Part shown: positions 21,357 to 35,369 of the stretch, in pieces
Layout of the letters: each line of letters starts with the position of its first letter
Position numbering within the stretch: the first letter of the stretch is position 1
Source of the DNA: Ananas comosus
Taxonomy: Eukaryota; Streptophyta; Magnoliopsida; Poales; Bromeliaceae
DNA: 64,000 nucleotides
NCBI RefSeq assembly: GCF_001540865.1
Contig: NC_033640.1
Span: 917,866 to 981,865 of the forward strand
Reading direction: 5' to 3'
Notes under the pieces: generated by a model
Databases searched by the model: none
What the model saw: the letters and a program-made list of their open reading frames with translations, nothing else
What the model was told of the DNA's origin: nothing
Program-made: the position numbers and the translations under genes

Positions 21357-23012
21357 TAACAAAAAAAAAAAAAAAAAAAAACAAATTCAAATAGCAATTT
21401 TTTTTTTTAATTTTGTTCTCACTTATTACTCTATTCGGGTCAAGTCGGAGCTGGAGCAGATTTTTGACTAATTGAAACGGATCAAAGAAAGAAATAAGTC
21501 TCTATTAATTCCAACTCTATTTCTTTGCAGATCGGGACGATTTTTTTTTTTTTTCTTATTTTTGGCTATCACTAACCGTCTCGAATCCCCATTCGGGACA
21601 TCTCCACGAATCCGAATCCGTTTGCATCATTATTTTAATTACCTTTTTGTAAAATAATAATAATAATAATAAATTAGAAGCTTAAGATTGTTGGGTTATT
21701 TTCGAAAATAAGAAAAATAGCATTTTGAGAGTTATATTGAAATAGTGAGAATAAGCGTAATAATAGTCTCAAAATAATAATATTTTATCTAATTATGAAT
21801 TAATTAACCATAAATACTCTGATAACCATAAATGTTAATTAATAATTAATAATGAGTACTGTTAATTAATAGTTTAGCTAATCACAAGTAGTTTAATAAA
21901 TTAATAAATCAATTACTTAACTAGTTAAGAAAATAATTAGATTAGTTAAAATATTAATTATATAATCAATATAAATATTAGTTATTGCATAAACACGCTA
22001 AATAATTAATTTTTGAGTTAGCTTATTAATTATAAACAATAAAATTAATTGCTCAAATAGTTAATTAAATACTTGTTAGAGTAATAAATCAAGCGGTTAA
22101 TTATTTACCTAGTTAATTAGTAAATAAAGTGATAAATAATAAATTAATTAATAATATTTTATTATTTAAATTAGGAGAGGTACAAGGAGAGGAATTTATT
22201 GTTTTACCAAAAGTGTGGAATAATAATTCACGTTACTCTAGGATAACCGGTTAAGACGAGAACTTTTTTTTTTTTCTTCTTCTTTTTGTTCACGAATAAG
22301 AAGTTAGGCTTAGTTTGATATTAAGGCCCATCTGATGTTATTAGATAAAATAAAGTCGGGGTAAAAGTTTATACAGATAAGTTTCTGCATTCTCCAGTGG
22401 GATCGCAAAAAATATATCGTGATATGTATAACGCAATATTACGTACGGAAACAAATAGGGTATTTTTCCATCGTACTTTCTCACCGCACATAATTCAATT
22501 TTTTCGCAATTGCAAACGAAGCCTAAGACTTATTTTATGAGACACTGTAAACTTAGTAACAAAAGTATTAGAGAGCTTATGTATTTTGAAAGTCCGGCCC
22601 GGCTCAACCGGCTCCTGTCCGGGCCGGAACCGGGCCTCTGTATTTTGAAATCGGGCTCGATCCGGCCCGATCCAAACCCGGCCCAGGGCCGACGGCTCGT
22701 AGAACAAGTCTATTTTCGCCCTAACTTTATTTTATCCAACAATGTTCGACGGTCCTCGATATCAAATTGTTACTTTGACTTATATTACATAGCTTGTAGT
22801 GACAAATTTCTAAGTGTTCTTCAATTTGAATGGACTGCTTCATTGTTGATTATCAATAGACACCTTTGAATTTAAGTTGCTTGATATTTTTGACTTTTGA
22901 CCATTCATTTTTCTTGCGATGATTCACTAAATTCTTTATCTTTAGAATCAATGAAGAACACTAAAATAATAAATGAATGTGATGGTGCAATAACTCTTTG
23001 TCTCTTCATTCT

Positions 23013-23058
<46 letters not shown>

Positions 23059-24000
23059 TTGATGTACACTCGGGGTTTGTTTGATTCATCTATTTTAGAC
23101 TATGGAATCAGAATGAAATTCACTGATTCTGATAGTTCCTTATTTTATATAAATTGAATTTCGATTCTCATTCAATTCTGGAATGAAAATAACCCAATTC
23201 TTTTATAGCCCTCGGCTTTAAACTTGGATTGACTTATTGCAAAGTAAATTACTTGAAATTTTTTCTCGCAAACACCTCCAATAATCAAAACTCCTTACTT
23301 GAAATTATTTGACCTTTTAGATTAAGCATGAAGATTGGTTTAAGTTCTAAATATCAACCATGCATCTACTCTTCATTTATTTTTTTTATTTAAAACTATT
23401 CACATATGTGAATTTTTGATATTTTCTTCTTTCCACATATAAATCAACTAACTCCTCCTTTAATACAATTCTCCATTCTCTAACTCTTATATGGCATCAC
23501 TCTTGTCATATTTCTAGTACACATATTTTAAACTTTTCATTATATATGTATCTAACTAATGTTTTCTTATTTAAACTTCGAAACTATTTTAATTACAGTA
23601 TAAATCATTGAGTATTTCATATGTTACTGTATACCTCACGCTCACTTGATTTATGCGCTTACTGTTAATTAAGACTTATTGCATGTTCATGGCTTTTTTT
23701 ATTTGTCATGCTTATAAAAACCACAAAATCGATCAGTTGCGCTGTAATGCTTAGAAAAATAGCTTATTATTTTAATTTCATATATAGCTAGGTTTGAACT
23801 TTGAACCTAATAGAATATATATATATATATATCAACTTTTTACTCCTCTAATTATTAATTATTCATATAACAAAAGAAAAATTATCATTTTTTTCCTTCA
23901 TATATAGAAAAAGTAAACTTTAGGGGACTATTAAATGCTCTTTAGTTGAGGTGATTTACACATATTGTTGCCTTTTTTTTTGTATGTATATTGTTACATA
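21357..24000. other. AT-rich gene-free stretch
   Basis: No exon-like sequence. About 21640-22190 is extremely AT-rich with many 'ttaattaa'-type words. About 22590-22690 is a GC-rich patch of CCGGCCCG/CGGGCC words. (GA)n lies at about 23016-23055. The rest is plain AT-rich sequence. Confidence 0.6.
23016..23055. repeat. GA microsatellite
   Basis: About 20 GA units. Confidence 0.9.
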
Positions 24001-24009
24001 TTAATATAT

Positions 24010-24443
24010 GGGAAAACTTCAAAAACCCCCTCTGTGGTTTCACACTTTTTCATTTTAGTACCCTGTGGTTTAAAGTGTATCAAGTTAGTACCCAGTGGTT
24101 TCTCACTTTATCACTTTAGTACCATGTGGTTTAAAGTGTATCAATTTAGTACCCTGTGGTTTTGCACTTTATCACTTTAGTACCCTGTGGTTTCACACTT
24201 TATCACTTTAGTACCCTATAGTTTAAAAAACCACAGGGTACTAATTTGGTACAAAATCAAAACCACAGGGTACTAAAGTGATAAAATGCAAAACCACAGG
24301 GAACTAACTTGACACACTTTAAACCACAGGGTACTAAAGTGATAAAGTGAGAAACCACAAGGTACTAAATTGATACATTTTAAACCACATGGTACTAAAG
24401 TGAAAAAAATTGAAACCACAAGGGGGGTTTTTGAAGTTTTCCC
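24010..24443. mobile_element. MULE-type MITE, copy 3 (perfect 9-bp target duplication)
   Basis: Starts GGGAAAACTTCAAAAACC and ends GTTTTTGAAGTTTTCCC. TTAATATAT flanks both sides exactly (24001-24009 and 24444-24452). The element is almost entirely a hairpin: arms of about 200 bp contain repeated 'gtaccctgtggttt' and 'cactttatcactttagtacc' blocks on one side and the inverse on the other. No coding capacity. Confidence 0.88.
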
Positions 24444-24452
24444 TTAATATAT

Positions 24453-24536
24453 TATATTACATAAATATGAAAAATAATAGAAAATCAAGAATTCAAATAA
24501 AGGTGAAATTAAATTCCTTTGAAATCTCCTCTCATC

Positions 24537-24573
<37 letters not shown>

Positions 24574-25610
24574 TATATATATTCACTTGGATCTAGCTAA
24601 AGTACTAATGTCTTATTCTATGGTTGGTTTAGAAAAGAAAAGTCAAAGTTTGTTAATTCCCAAAACGTGAAGCCATTATCATCATTGGAAAAAGTCTAAC
24701 CCCAAATAAACGGAGTCACAGTCAACAAAAACAAAAATAATAAATAAAATAATATATAATGAAGAAAAATAAAAGTCACGAGCAATACTATCGATACATC
24801 TCTAGTTTATAGGTATCGGATATACCCTATATAATCTCTCCAAAATTAAAACTATCTCACTTGTCTTTTCAGCTCCCTAGATATCACGGATACTGATACG
24901 GAACACGAAACACGACACGACTTAAGACGCCATGACTCGGCAACTTTCAAAAATTAGGACACGAACACGTCATATGAACACTGCTAATAAAATATAATAT
25001 TATTAAAATATATAATAATATATTTTTATTATATATAAAATATTAATTTTGGTAACATATTGTTAGTAAATTTTTATTAATAGTTCATATATTTAGGAAA
25101 AAAATTCTCGGCCATTTATTTATATTGTCAAAAAATAATTATATGTATTCATCAAAAAAAATAAAATGTATATTTATCATCTTACATTATATATACATAG
25201 AAAAAGTAAAATAAAAAAAAATATATATTTTTTTAGTTGTATGCGTTATAAATCGGCATCAAACGCACGTCCAAAAAGTGTCTAGTACATCAGACATGTG
25301 TTTGATACGGGCACGTTCGTGCTCGACAAGGATATATAAAGCTTATAGAAGTGTCCGTAATATACAGTCAGCTTCTTAATTTTTTTCAGAATTTAGTATT
25401 AGTAAAATATAATTTTCGCGTCTTAAAATTTTTTTCTGTACTAACTATGCCAGTACTTAAGCACAGCAGCAGCTTATAGAGGCAGAATCCGATTAGAATA
25501 CTTAGACATTTATTTTTTATATTATCTTCATTTAGTGTTGAGTGTCGCATTTGACTTGCATAATGTAAATATCCACGTAAAAGTATTTTTGCATACTATT
25601 CTACAGTTGT
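24453..25610. other. AT-rich spacer upstream of the methyltransferase gene
   Basis: (ATA)n at about 24541-24570. The segment about 24890-25320 has 'acacgacacgac' and 'gggcacgttcgtgctcgaca' words resembling degraded repeats. No gene seen. Confidence 0.5.
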
Positions 25611-25617
25611 GTTGCTC

Positions 25618-25625
25618 TATAAATA
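25618..25625 (+). promoter_or_regulatory. TATA box of the methyltransferase gene
   Basis: TATAAATA, 96 bp before the start codon at 25721. Confidence 0.7.
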
Positions 25626-25720
25626 GAGCTTCAGAAACACACTATATTCACATAAAGTGTGATAGCTAGTGATCTTTTGTACCTCTCTGATCCTGCTTGT
25701 ATCTGAACTTGTGTGTCGAA

Positions 25721-27742
25721 ATGGCGAAGTTGCAGCGCGGAGAAGGAGAGGGCGGCGACCTCGAGAAGCTGCGCAAGGGGATAGCTGAGAGCTACGACGA
25801 GTCGACGGGGGCGTGGGAGGAGCTATTCGGCGAGTACATCCACCGGGGCTTCTACGACACACCATCGGCGGCCCCCGGTGCCGCCCCGCTCACGGCCCAG
25901 GATCACCGCCGCGCGCAGCTCCGCATGATCGACGAGGCCCTCGCCTTCGCCGGCGTTTCTGGTTTGTACATACACTTAGATATTAAATCAATCTTTTGGA
26001 TAGTATGATATTCAAGTGAGTTATGAGCTCTCTCTGTCTTAAGATATTTTGTGTTTGGCTCATATCATATTCAACTTATTCTGAATCTTTTCCTACTAGA
26101 TTAATTTTTGGGACTAAATATTTTACTAGCTAATTTTCCACACCTTACATGCATTTTATGGCAAATATTTAATTCGTGATATGATTTATCTAATATTCAA
26201 CTACTTTCTCGTTCAGTTTATCTAATATTCAATTACTTTTTTTTTTAAATAGATAAAAAAAGATACAGAATTTATCTGAACTATGAACTATCTAAAATCG
26301 ACTACCCAAACTATCAAAATTTTGATTTTACCACTCAACCTTTCAATTTGTTTAATTTAAGTCAGTCAACAGTACTTTATTTCAGGTAAAAATGTATTAA
26401 ACGTACCAAACTATAGGTCTTTTTGATTCGGCTACTCAAACTATCAAAATTTTGATTTTATCGCCCAATCATTTAATTTGTTTGATTTGAGTTAGTTAAC
26501 GTACTGTATTTTGACTTTAAAATTTAAGATAATTACTTACTTTAATGAATATATATAGTGCGGCGATTGCATAACTAAATACACTTGTAAAGAGATAAAC
26601 AACACATTCAAATTTTTGAAGTTGAAGTGTCGCTGACTGTCTCGAATCAAAAGAATTGAAAGGTTGGGAAGTAAAATCAAAACAAGCGATAGTTCAGATA
26701 AGTTACGTATATTTTTACTGAAAAAAAAAAAAATTTCGAGACTGTCACTCCCCGGGGCAGGTTGAAAAAAATAAATAAAAAAAAAAAATTTAAAATAAGA
26801 CTTTTAAAATAGGACCCAGGGATGTGATTGGGTATATAAGAGATTTAGACATTAGTAATAATAACTGGACTTAAGTATTTTGGTCTGATGGTTTGGGCCC
26901 AACGAGTTATTGTTGCTAGTGGGCTGGATCGTTACAGAGACACACCGAACACTTACAGATGATGCGCGTAAATGCAGAAGATCCTGAGAAGAAGCCAAAG
27001 AAAATACTGGATGTTGGATGTGGAATTGGGGGTGACACACTATGCCTGGCCAAAAAATATGGTGCTCAGTGCATTGGAATTAACTTGAGCCCTGTACAAG
27101 TCAAAAGAGCTCAGGAGCTTGCTCAAGCTGAGGGCCTTGCAGATAAGGTAACTAATTTTGGGGTGTTTTTGTTTATTTACCTCTGATTACTGTCCAAAAT
27201 TTTTTAATTTGTTCTGAAATTATCTCCTTTCCAAATCTCAATTCCTATTAATAATCCGAAAAAACTTTAAATACTACTCCTGTGGCTTCACACTTTCTCA
27301 CTTTAATACCCTGTAGTTTAAAGTATATCAATTTAGTGTCATATGGTTTTATTTTTATCTTTTTTTTTATTGATTCTACTAATTTTTTTCATTAAATCAT
27401 TGGCAAAGTTAAAACTAAAAGGTACAAAAGTAAATATTCGATAAATCTAGGTGGATATCTGAAGCTTTTTGTATATAATTTAACAAAATATTAACGAAAA
27501 AACTGACGAAAAGATAAAAATAAAATCACATGACACTAACTTGATACACTTTAAACCACAGAGTACTAAAGTGAGAAAACACGAAACCACAGGAATGGTA
27601 TTTGAAATTTACCCTAGGAGTTTGAGGAGTTTGGGGATATGTGAATGAATTTTTGAAAATCAATAAGAGAATTTTGGTCAGTAAGGAAAATATTAGGTAC
27701 TTTTGAAGTTTTCGAGGGTATTGTGGACTTGTGGGGCTTTTG

Positions 27743-27792
<50 letters not shown>

Positions 27793-30014
27793 CGACTATT
27801 ATTCAAAATTTTCAAATTTACCTTTTAAAACCCAAATCTCATTAGTAAATCCTAGAGTTTTGGGAATATTTGAAGGAATTTTTTGAAAATCAATCATGAA
27901 TTTTTTAGAAATAAACGATTATCCTAATCCTACAAATCCTTACCCAAAGTTCGAAAACTTACGAGCACCAATGATAAAGTGTTTTTAAAAACATAGGAGC
28001 TGATCAATTCATATATTTAATCTTATTAATTACAATTCAGTTTTTAGAAATAAACGATTATTCGCAGGTGTCGTTCGAAGTAGCAGATGCATTGAATCAA
28101 CCTTTTCCTGATGGGCAATTTGACCTGGTTTGGTCCCTGGAAAGTGGTGAGCACATGCCAGATAAGGAAAAGGTACTAAATTACTTTTGTGAAATATTTA
28201 TTAAAAGTTTGTAATTTTATATAAAAGTTAAATCAAAAAAAAAATTATTGCAATGTCCATTCTAAAATTGTTATGATGCATTTGATTGGCTCACACACAC
28301 ACTTCAGAATACAACCCATAATTTCTTATATATATATTTTGGTTTTTGGCGTCGGTAGATGTATTCGTCAAAGCCGGTTGAAGTTTGCTGATTGAATTTG
28401 ACCAAATTTATATATAAACATACAATTTCAGTTCTTCAGCGAGATGGCACGCGTCGCGGCGCCAGGGGCCACGATTATCCTCGTGACATGGTGTCATAGA
28501 GATCTTTCGCCGGACGAGGAATCGCTGCGCCCCGACGAGATGAAACTCTTGAACAAGATAAGCGATGCGCACCTCCTACCTGCTTGGTGCTCCGCTGCGG
28601 ACTATGCCAGCTTCGCCAAGTCTTTAAAACTCGAGGTAAAGCTACCAAACCTGGTGTGGTCAGGAATTTGAGCTTCTGTATTACAGGCTTAAATAAGCAC
28701 CGGAGAGAGTTTCTATCGGGTGTAGGATCTTCAGATTATTAAATTATGTAAAATAATTGTTATTATCCAAAAACTAAAGCTATCATAGAAATGTGCGTTA
28801 TCTCCCTCATGTCTGGGATTGAGACTTCTTGACTGGCCCAAGACGTGGGACTTGAACTCAGAATCTTTTACTCTGATAACATATTAAATTATATAAAATA
28901 ACTGTTATTCTCCAAAATCTTAAGCTATCAGAGAACGGTGCTTTAATTAATATTTATATTCAACACAGATGTCCAATCTACAAAAAGCTCCTACTTCTGT
29001 TTCTACCTTCAGTTGTAGCAATGGGCATCAACGTTTTGACTTTACTGGCATAAACAGTCCGTCGTTAGCTAAATTATTTAAATTTTCTGAACTTGAAACT
29101 GAAAAACTTTACTATTTAAAGTTTCCGGTTCTCGAGTGTTAAGTTTAAATACTCTAAATTATATTTTACTGTACCGATCGTCGGGCGCACCAAATTTAAT
29201 CTGCCTCTTTTAAGAAACAAATTTTTTTTTTTTTGGTTATTTTATTCAATTCGGAATTATTTCTTTAAAATACTAAAAATTTATTATGTTTGTGAAAATA
29301 TTGTGTGATTGCAGGATATCAGAAGGGCAGACTGGTCGGAGAATGTGGCTCCGTTTTGGTCTGCGGCCGTGCAGTCTGGCATGACTTGGCGAGGCATCAT
29401 CTCCCTCTTGAAAAGTGGTAAATAAATAAATAAATAAATAATTAATTAATTAATTAATCTTTTTTTAAAGTAATTATGAAATTTAATTATCCGTAAAAAA
29501 AAAAAAGAGTATGAAAGTATGGAAAACCTCTTCTGCGTGTGTAATGAAAAAAAAAAATATTATGTTTATTTTCGTAAGTAATAATATTTTGTGCAGCTCG
29601 TATTTATTCAATTAAGATGTAGTCTCTTAATATAGTTTACACCACCCTAATTCTTACTTATTTTGAATTTAGTTAAAATTAACATTTTTTATCATCAACT
29701 ATTAAATTAAGATAATTCATACTTTTAATAATTGAAAAAAAAGGGGTCAAAGTTGCAAAAATTTGAACACAAAATATTGGGACAATGAGCATTGCTTAGT
29801 CTAAATTTGTTTTTTTTTTCACTCTTCTTTTTAAAATTTTGAAAATTTGAAATTTATTTTCCCCTTTAATATTTCTCGACTTTATTTTTTTTTTTTTAAT
29901 TATCCTGCAGGATGGAAAACTATAAAAACTGCGCTAGCAGTTTCCCTGCTGATCGAGGGCTACAACAAGAAGGTCATCAAATACAACATCATCACATGCC
30001 GCAAGCCAAAATAA
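25721..30014 (+). CDS. Gamma-tocopherol-methyltransferase-like SAM-dependent methyltransferase
   Basis: Six exons: 25721-25961, 26978-27147, 28068-28172, 28432-28635, 29315-29417, 29911-30014. They join in frame to 308 codons plus stop. SAM motif I is ILDVGCGIGGDT (exon 2), with YGAQCIGINLSPVQ and the VADALNQPFPDGQFDLVWSL block after it. EHMPDKEKF, the post-motif III region ILVTWCHRD and a C-terminal WKTIKTALAVSLLIEGY segment follow. This order matches plant tocopherol methyltransferases and the related N-methyltransferases that arose from them. VTE4 proteins carry a plastid transit peptide of about 50 residues; this one begins with short MAKLQRGEGEG and goes straight into the domain, so it is probably not plastidial. 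The substrate is therefore open: tocopherol or a small alkaloid or other acceptor. Exon 2 could instead start at 26981, losing one residue. Confidence 0.9.
26255..26725. repeat. Dispersed repeat related to the 17430-19540 array (in intron 1)
   Basis: Two units of about 125 bp share 'aactat', 'ctatcaaaattttgatttta' and 'tttaatttgtttgattt' near 26270-26380 and 26400-26500. An inverse-looking tail follows, ending in a poly(A) run. Confidence 0.6.
27258..27615. mobile_element. MULE-type MITE, copy 4 (in methyltransferase intron 2)
   Basis: 'cctgtggcttcacactttct' on the left and 'gaaaccacaggaatggtat' then 'ttgaaatttaccct' on the right are inverse. The interior 'gatatctgaag' and 'ttaacaaaatattaacgaa' motifs match the other copies. 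Ends are eroded. Confidence 0.7.
27745..27788. repeat. AT microsatellite
   Basis: About 21 TA units in methyltransferase intron 2. Confidence 0.9.
28737..28965. repeat. Direct repeat of about 50 bp, 145 bp apart (in methyltransferase intron 4)
   Basis: 'tattaaattat' then 'aaaataa', 'tgttat', 'tccaaaa', 'aagctatca' occurs at 28737-28785 and 28882-28930. The segment resembles sequence near 14525-14700 in the SEO gene ('gagaac', 'tatttatattcaa', 'cttgaactcagaatctt'). This indicates a dispersed repeat. Confidence 0.6.
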
Positions 30015-30208
30015 GCGGATAATAAATAGTTGGTCTCACGGTCGAATTCTGCTACAGATAAGTACGAAAATATGCGTATGTGTGATCAACAGATATATCA
30101 AAACTTAATACCACTACTTGTTTGTGTCTTTTTTTTATGATTTTAGTTTTTGGTACATTTTGCGTTTAGTGAAATGTTGTATCCTTTGTACTAGGTTTTG
30201 TGTACTTA

Positions 30209-30214
30209 AATAAA
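30209..30214 (+). terminator. Poly(A) signal of the methyltransferase gene
   Basis: AATAAA 195 bp after the stop, followed by a T/G-rich stretch. Confidence 0.6.
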
Positions 30215-30430
30215 AGAGTTTGATCCTTGTAATGGTTGTTTCCCTCTTTAATTATGAAATTATGATTTTGTGTCTCCTTTCATGTATCCTAATTGTTAAA
30301 AAAGAAAATTAACTTGCTTAATGTGTTTTAGTTTATTTTTAATTTTCCACCATGTCATTCGAAATCATACACTTGGGTAATATATATTTTTGTAAGAATC
30401 TATCGTTAAATAAGACAGTAAAATATTATA

Positions 30431-30531
30431 TTTTACCAATCACAAAGTAGTGATTTTCACTATCATATAATTTTCACTATCATAATTTCATAATTATGAT
30501 AGTGAAAATCACTACTTTGTGATTGGTAAAA
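30431..30531. repeat. Perfect 36-bp inverted repeat (hairpin) between convergent genes
   Basis: Arms 30431-30466 and 30496-30531 are exact inverse complements (begin TTTTACCAATC, end CACTATCAT). The loop is 29 bp and itself contains another copy of the inner arm motif 'ttttcactatcat'. It lies in the 744-bp gap between the stop codons of the methyltransferase (+) and the protease (-). It may be a small fold-back MITE or a transcript-folding element. Confidence 0.85.
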
Positions 30532-30758
30532 ATATGCGAGACAGCCGAACGAATGAAAACTTCTACTGAGAATTCGACAAATATCTTTTTTTATGTCACT
30601 CATAATATTAATGCCATTTTTTATTCACAAGTAAAGCAAATCAAAAGATTACATTGAACTTAATGAAAACCCAAAAGAAAAATAAAAGGGTTTTTTTATG
30701 AAAAATAAAAGTGACACAAATATAAGGATAGGAATTAGGAATTAATAAACACCCTCTT

Positions 30759-33185
<2,427 letters not shown>

Positions 33186-33258
33186 TGAGTGATGTGTGAG
33201 AGATTTAGAGAGAGAGAAAGAGAAAGAGTTGGTTCTTTTCATTTGTGCAATAGAGGGC

Positions 33259-33270
33259 TATATATATAGT
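33259..33270 (-). promoter_or_regulatory. TATA box of the XCP1-type gene
   Basis: CTATATATATAG about 75 nt upstream of the preferred start codon on the minus strand. If this is the true TATA box, the upstream in-frame Met at 33242 would be at or before the transcript start, which supports 33185. Confidence 0.55.
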
Positions 33271-33647
33271 TTTGTGTTCCTCATGTTGCTTCCAAGCAAA
33301 GTGCACATAAGAAATTGTTATGCTTTACATTCAAGTATGTATACCAATTCTCTAAGCTAAGGTTATTGGATGAGGCTTTGCTTTTAAGCATACATATGTA
33401 CAAAGGTGTATATATACCATGTTTTATTGCAATAAAGAAGTTGTGTGTGTACATTATTTCAAGTGAGAGTATGATCTTGTATTTTATAATTTCTATCTCA
33501 AGGTAGAATTCAATGAAATTTAGGTCAATAGAATTTAATTGAGTTTGAAAAATATACAACTCTAGGGCTGGGCCAATGGGAGGCACCCACGTGGACAGGT
33601 AGTAGAGAAAAGCTAAAACTCTTAATGTAATGGTTTTTGAATTTTTT

Positions 33648-33768
33648 AAAAATTGGTAAGTCCCGAGTTCGAATCCTAATTGATTCACATTTTCAGTTAA
33701 GTTTATTTCTAAATTAAATAAACGAACCGAATAGTATGCTACATATCTCTCAAAAAAAAATTGGTAAG
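33648..33768 (+). mobile_element. 5'-truncated SINE with direct target duplication
   Basis: Body starts at 33661 ('tcccgagttcgaatcct') and ends with a poly(A) run near 33760. AAAAATTGGTAAG occurs on both sides (33648-33660 and 33756-33768). The body matches the other two SINE copies; box A and the head are missing. Confidence 0.8.
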
Positions 33769-35340
33769 TATGGATTTTATAAAAGATAAGGTAAACGTTT
33801 ACAAACTTATAAAATAGAGCAGTGCTGCAATACTCCATTTTAATCTTAGCCGTTTATTTTTAATCAATGAAGGGTTAAAATTTATGTATAAAAAAAGATG
33901 ACCCGCTATTGCACAAGCAGTACCGGTTACCAGATATGCGAAGTTAGGAATTTTTTGGAAAAACAAAAGAGCTAATATTAAAAAGTTAAATAGCTAATAT
34001 TGAAAAGTTTTGCATACTATGCCATGGAGAGAATGAATTTTTAATTGGATTATCGATTTTGAAGGTTGATTTCTTTTAATAATAATTTGTGATGACATAA
34101 GTTTTTAGTGATTTATAATTTAAAATTAATTTTCAAACATGAAAACTTTATGTTTAAATAGTTAACAAAATTTATTTTTTAAGAATAATATAAATTAAAT
34201 CTAAATTTATAATTTAAATTTGATCAATATTTTTGAAATTTAATGCTGTTTTTCAATATTGAATTAACAATTTCAACTTACTTTAAAATATAGAAATCTT
34301 TTATTTAAGTAAATAATAAAAGTTTATAAATACACTATAACTTAAATTACAATTTTAAGGAGATTAACATTTTTGAATTTTCATGTTAGTTTAATATTGA
34401 ATTGACAATTTGAATTGAAATGTTTACTCATTCAAACATAAATTTTTCTATCTAAAATTTAAATTTAATTTATACAATTACAAATATAAAGTTTAAACTC
34501 AAGTTAAATTTTAAATTCGAATTTATGAAGATTTATCACAATCAAATTAGCCATTATCTAATTTGGCAAGTAACAAAATTAAATTAGAAAATGAAAATTT
34601 GTTGAATATTATCAAATTTGGCAATTAGCTAATATATATTTGCAAATATTATCGTTACGATTGATTAATTGGTAACCTGTTGAGCAGGTTACCATTGCAA
34701 AAGTCAATCTTAGCCTTAAAAATTTGAATACTCAGATTTAAATTGGCCGGTGTATTGAAGCATTTCTTTATAAAATAAGTCAAAAAAATAGGAATCTTCT
34801 CAAAATTATCTCTTTAGGGGAGAACTATTTTATTTTTCAAAAAAAGAAAATTATTTTTTGGATGAAAAATTGGAAAACTTTTTTTTTTTTGAAAAACTAA
34901 ACTGAAAATACTTTTTCACCCCTACGGGCTTAGTTCTTATTATCTATCCACAAATCCAAAAAAGGAAATATTTGGGTCTTTCATAGATAATTTTCACATT
35001 ATTTTCAATGCCCATTTAAATTTCACATGCATAAACCGTTCAAAATCTTTTACATTTATATTTAATTCTATATTATATATATATATATCAGAAAGAGAAT
35101 ATGGAGGATATATATTAGTTGTTTTCCTTGGTTTGTTATCAAAAGAGGTTTAAATTTAAATCGAATCCTAAGATGTAGTAAGAGATAAACATAGATANGT
35201 AATGAAAAGAGAACAAAAAAAAAAAAAAGAAAAAACAAAAGTATACATCAAAGATTGACACATGTAGATAAATCCTCTATTCTAATAGATATACATACAT
35301 ATATATATAGATATATTTAAGCACAAGGTATTCAATCTCT
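33769..35340. other. AT-rich spacer upstream of the GDSL gene
   Basis: No exon-like sequence. Segments near 34100-34580 are very AT-rich with loosely repeated 'aatttaaatt' words. One undetermined base at 35198. Confidence 0.55.
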
Positions 35341-35369
35341 CATAAACTCTCACTCTCTCTCTAACTCAA

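Noticed and set aside
24010..24443. Regularly repeated 'gtaccctgtggttt' words that might look like a CRISPR array
   Set aside because: Spacing is irregular, repeats occur in both orientations, and the whole has inverted ends with a target duplication; it is a MITE in a plant genome.
23965..24670. Plus-strand frames over the 24-kb MITE
   Set aside because: They read through the hairpin arms of a non-coding MITE and an ATA microsatellite.
30440..30530. Hairpin read as a rho-independent terminator
   Set aside because: Plant pol II genes do not use such terminators; the stem is AT-rich and lacks the GC stem plus T run.
33281..33838. Long minus-strand frame upstream of the protease
   Set aside because: AT-rich translation with no domain, running across the truncated SINE and the promoter region of the protease.
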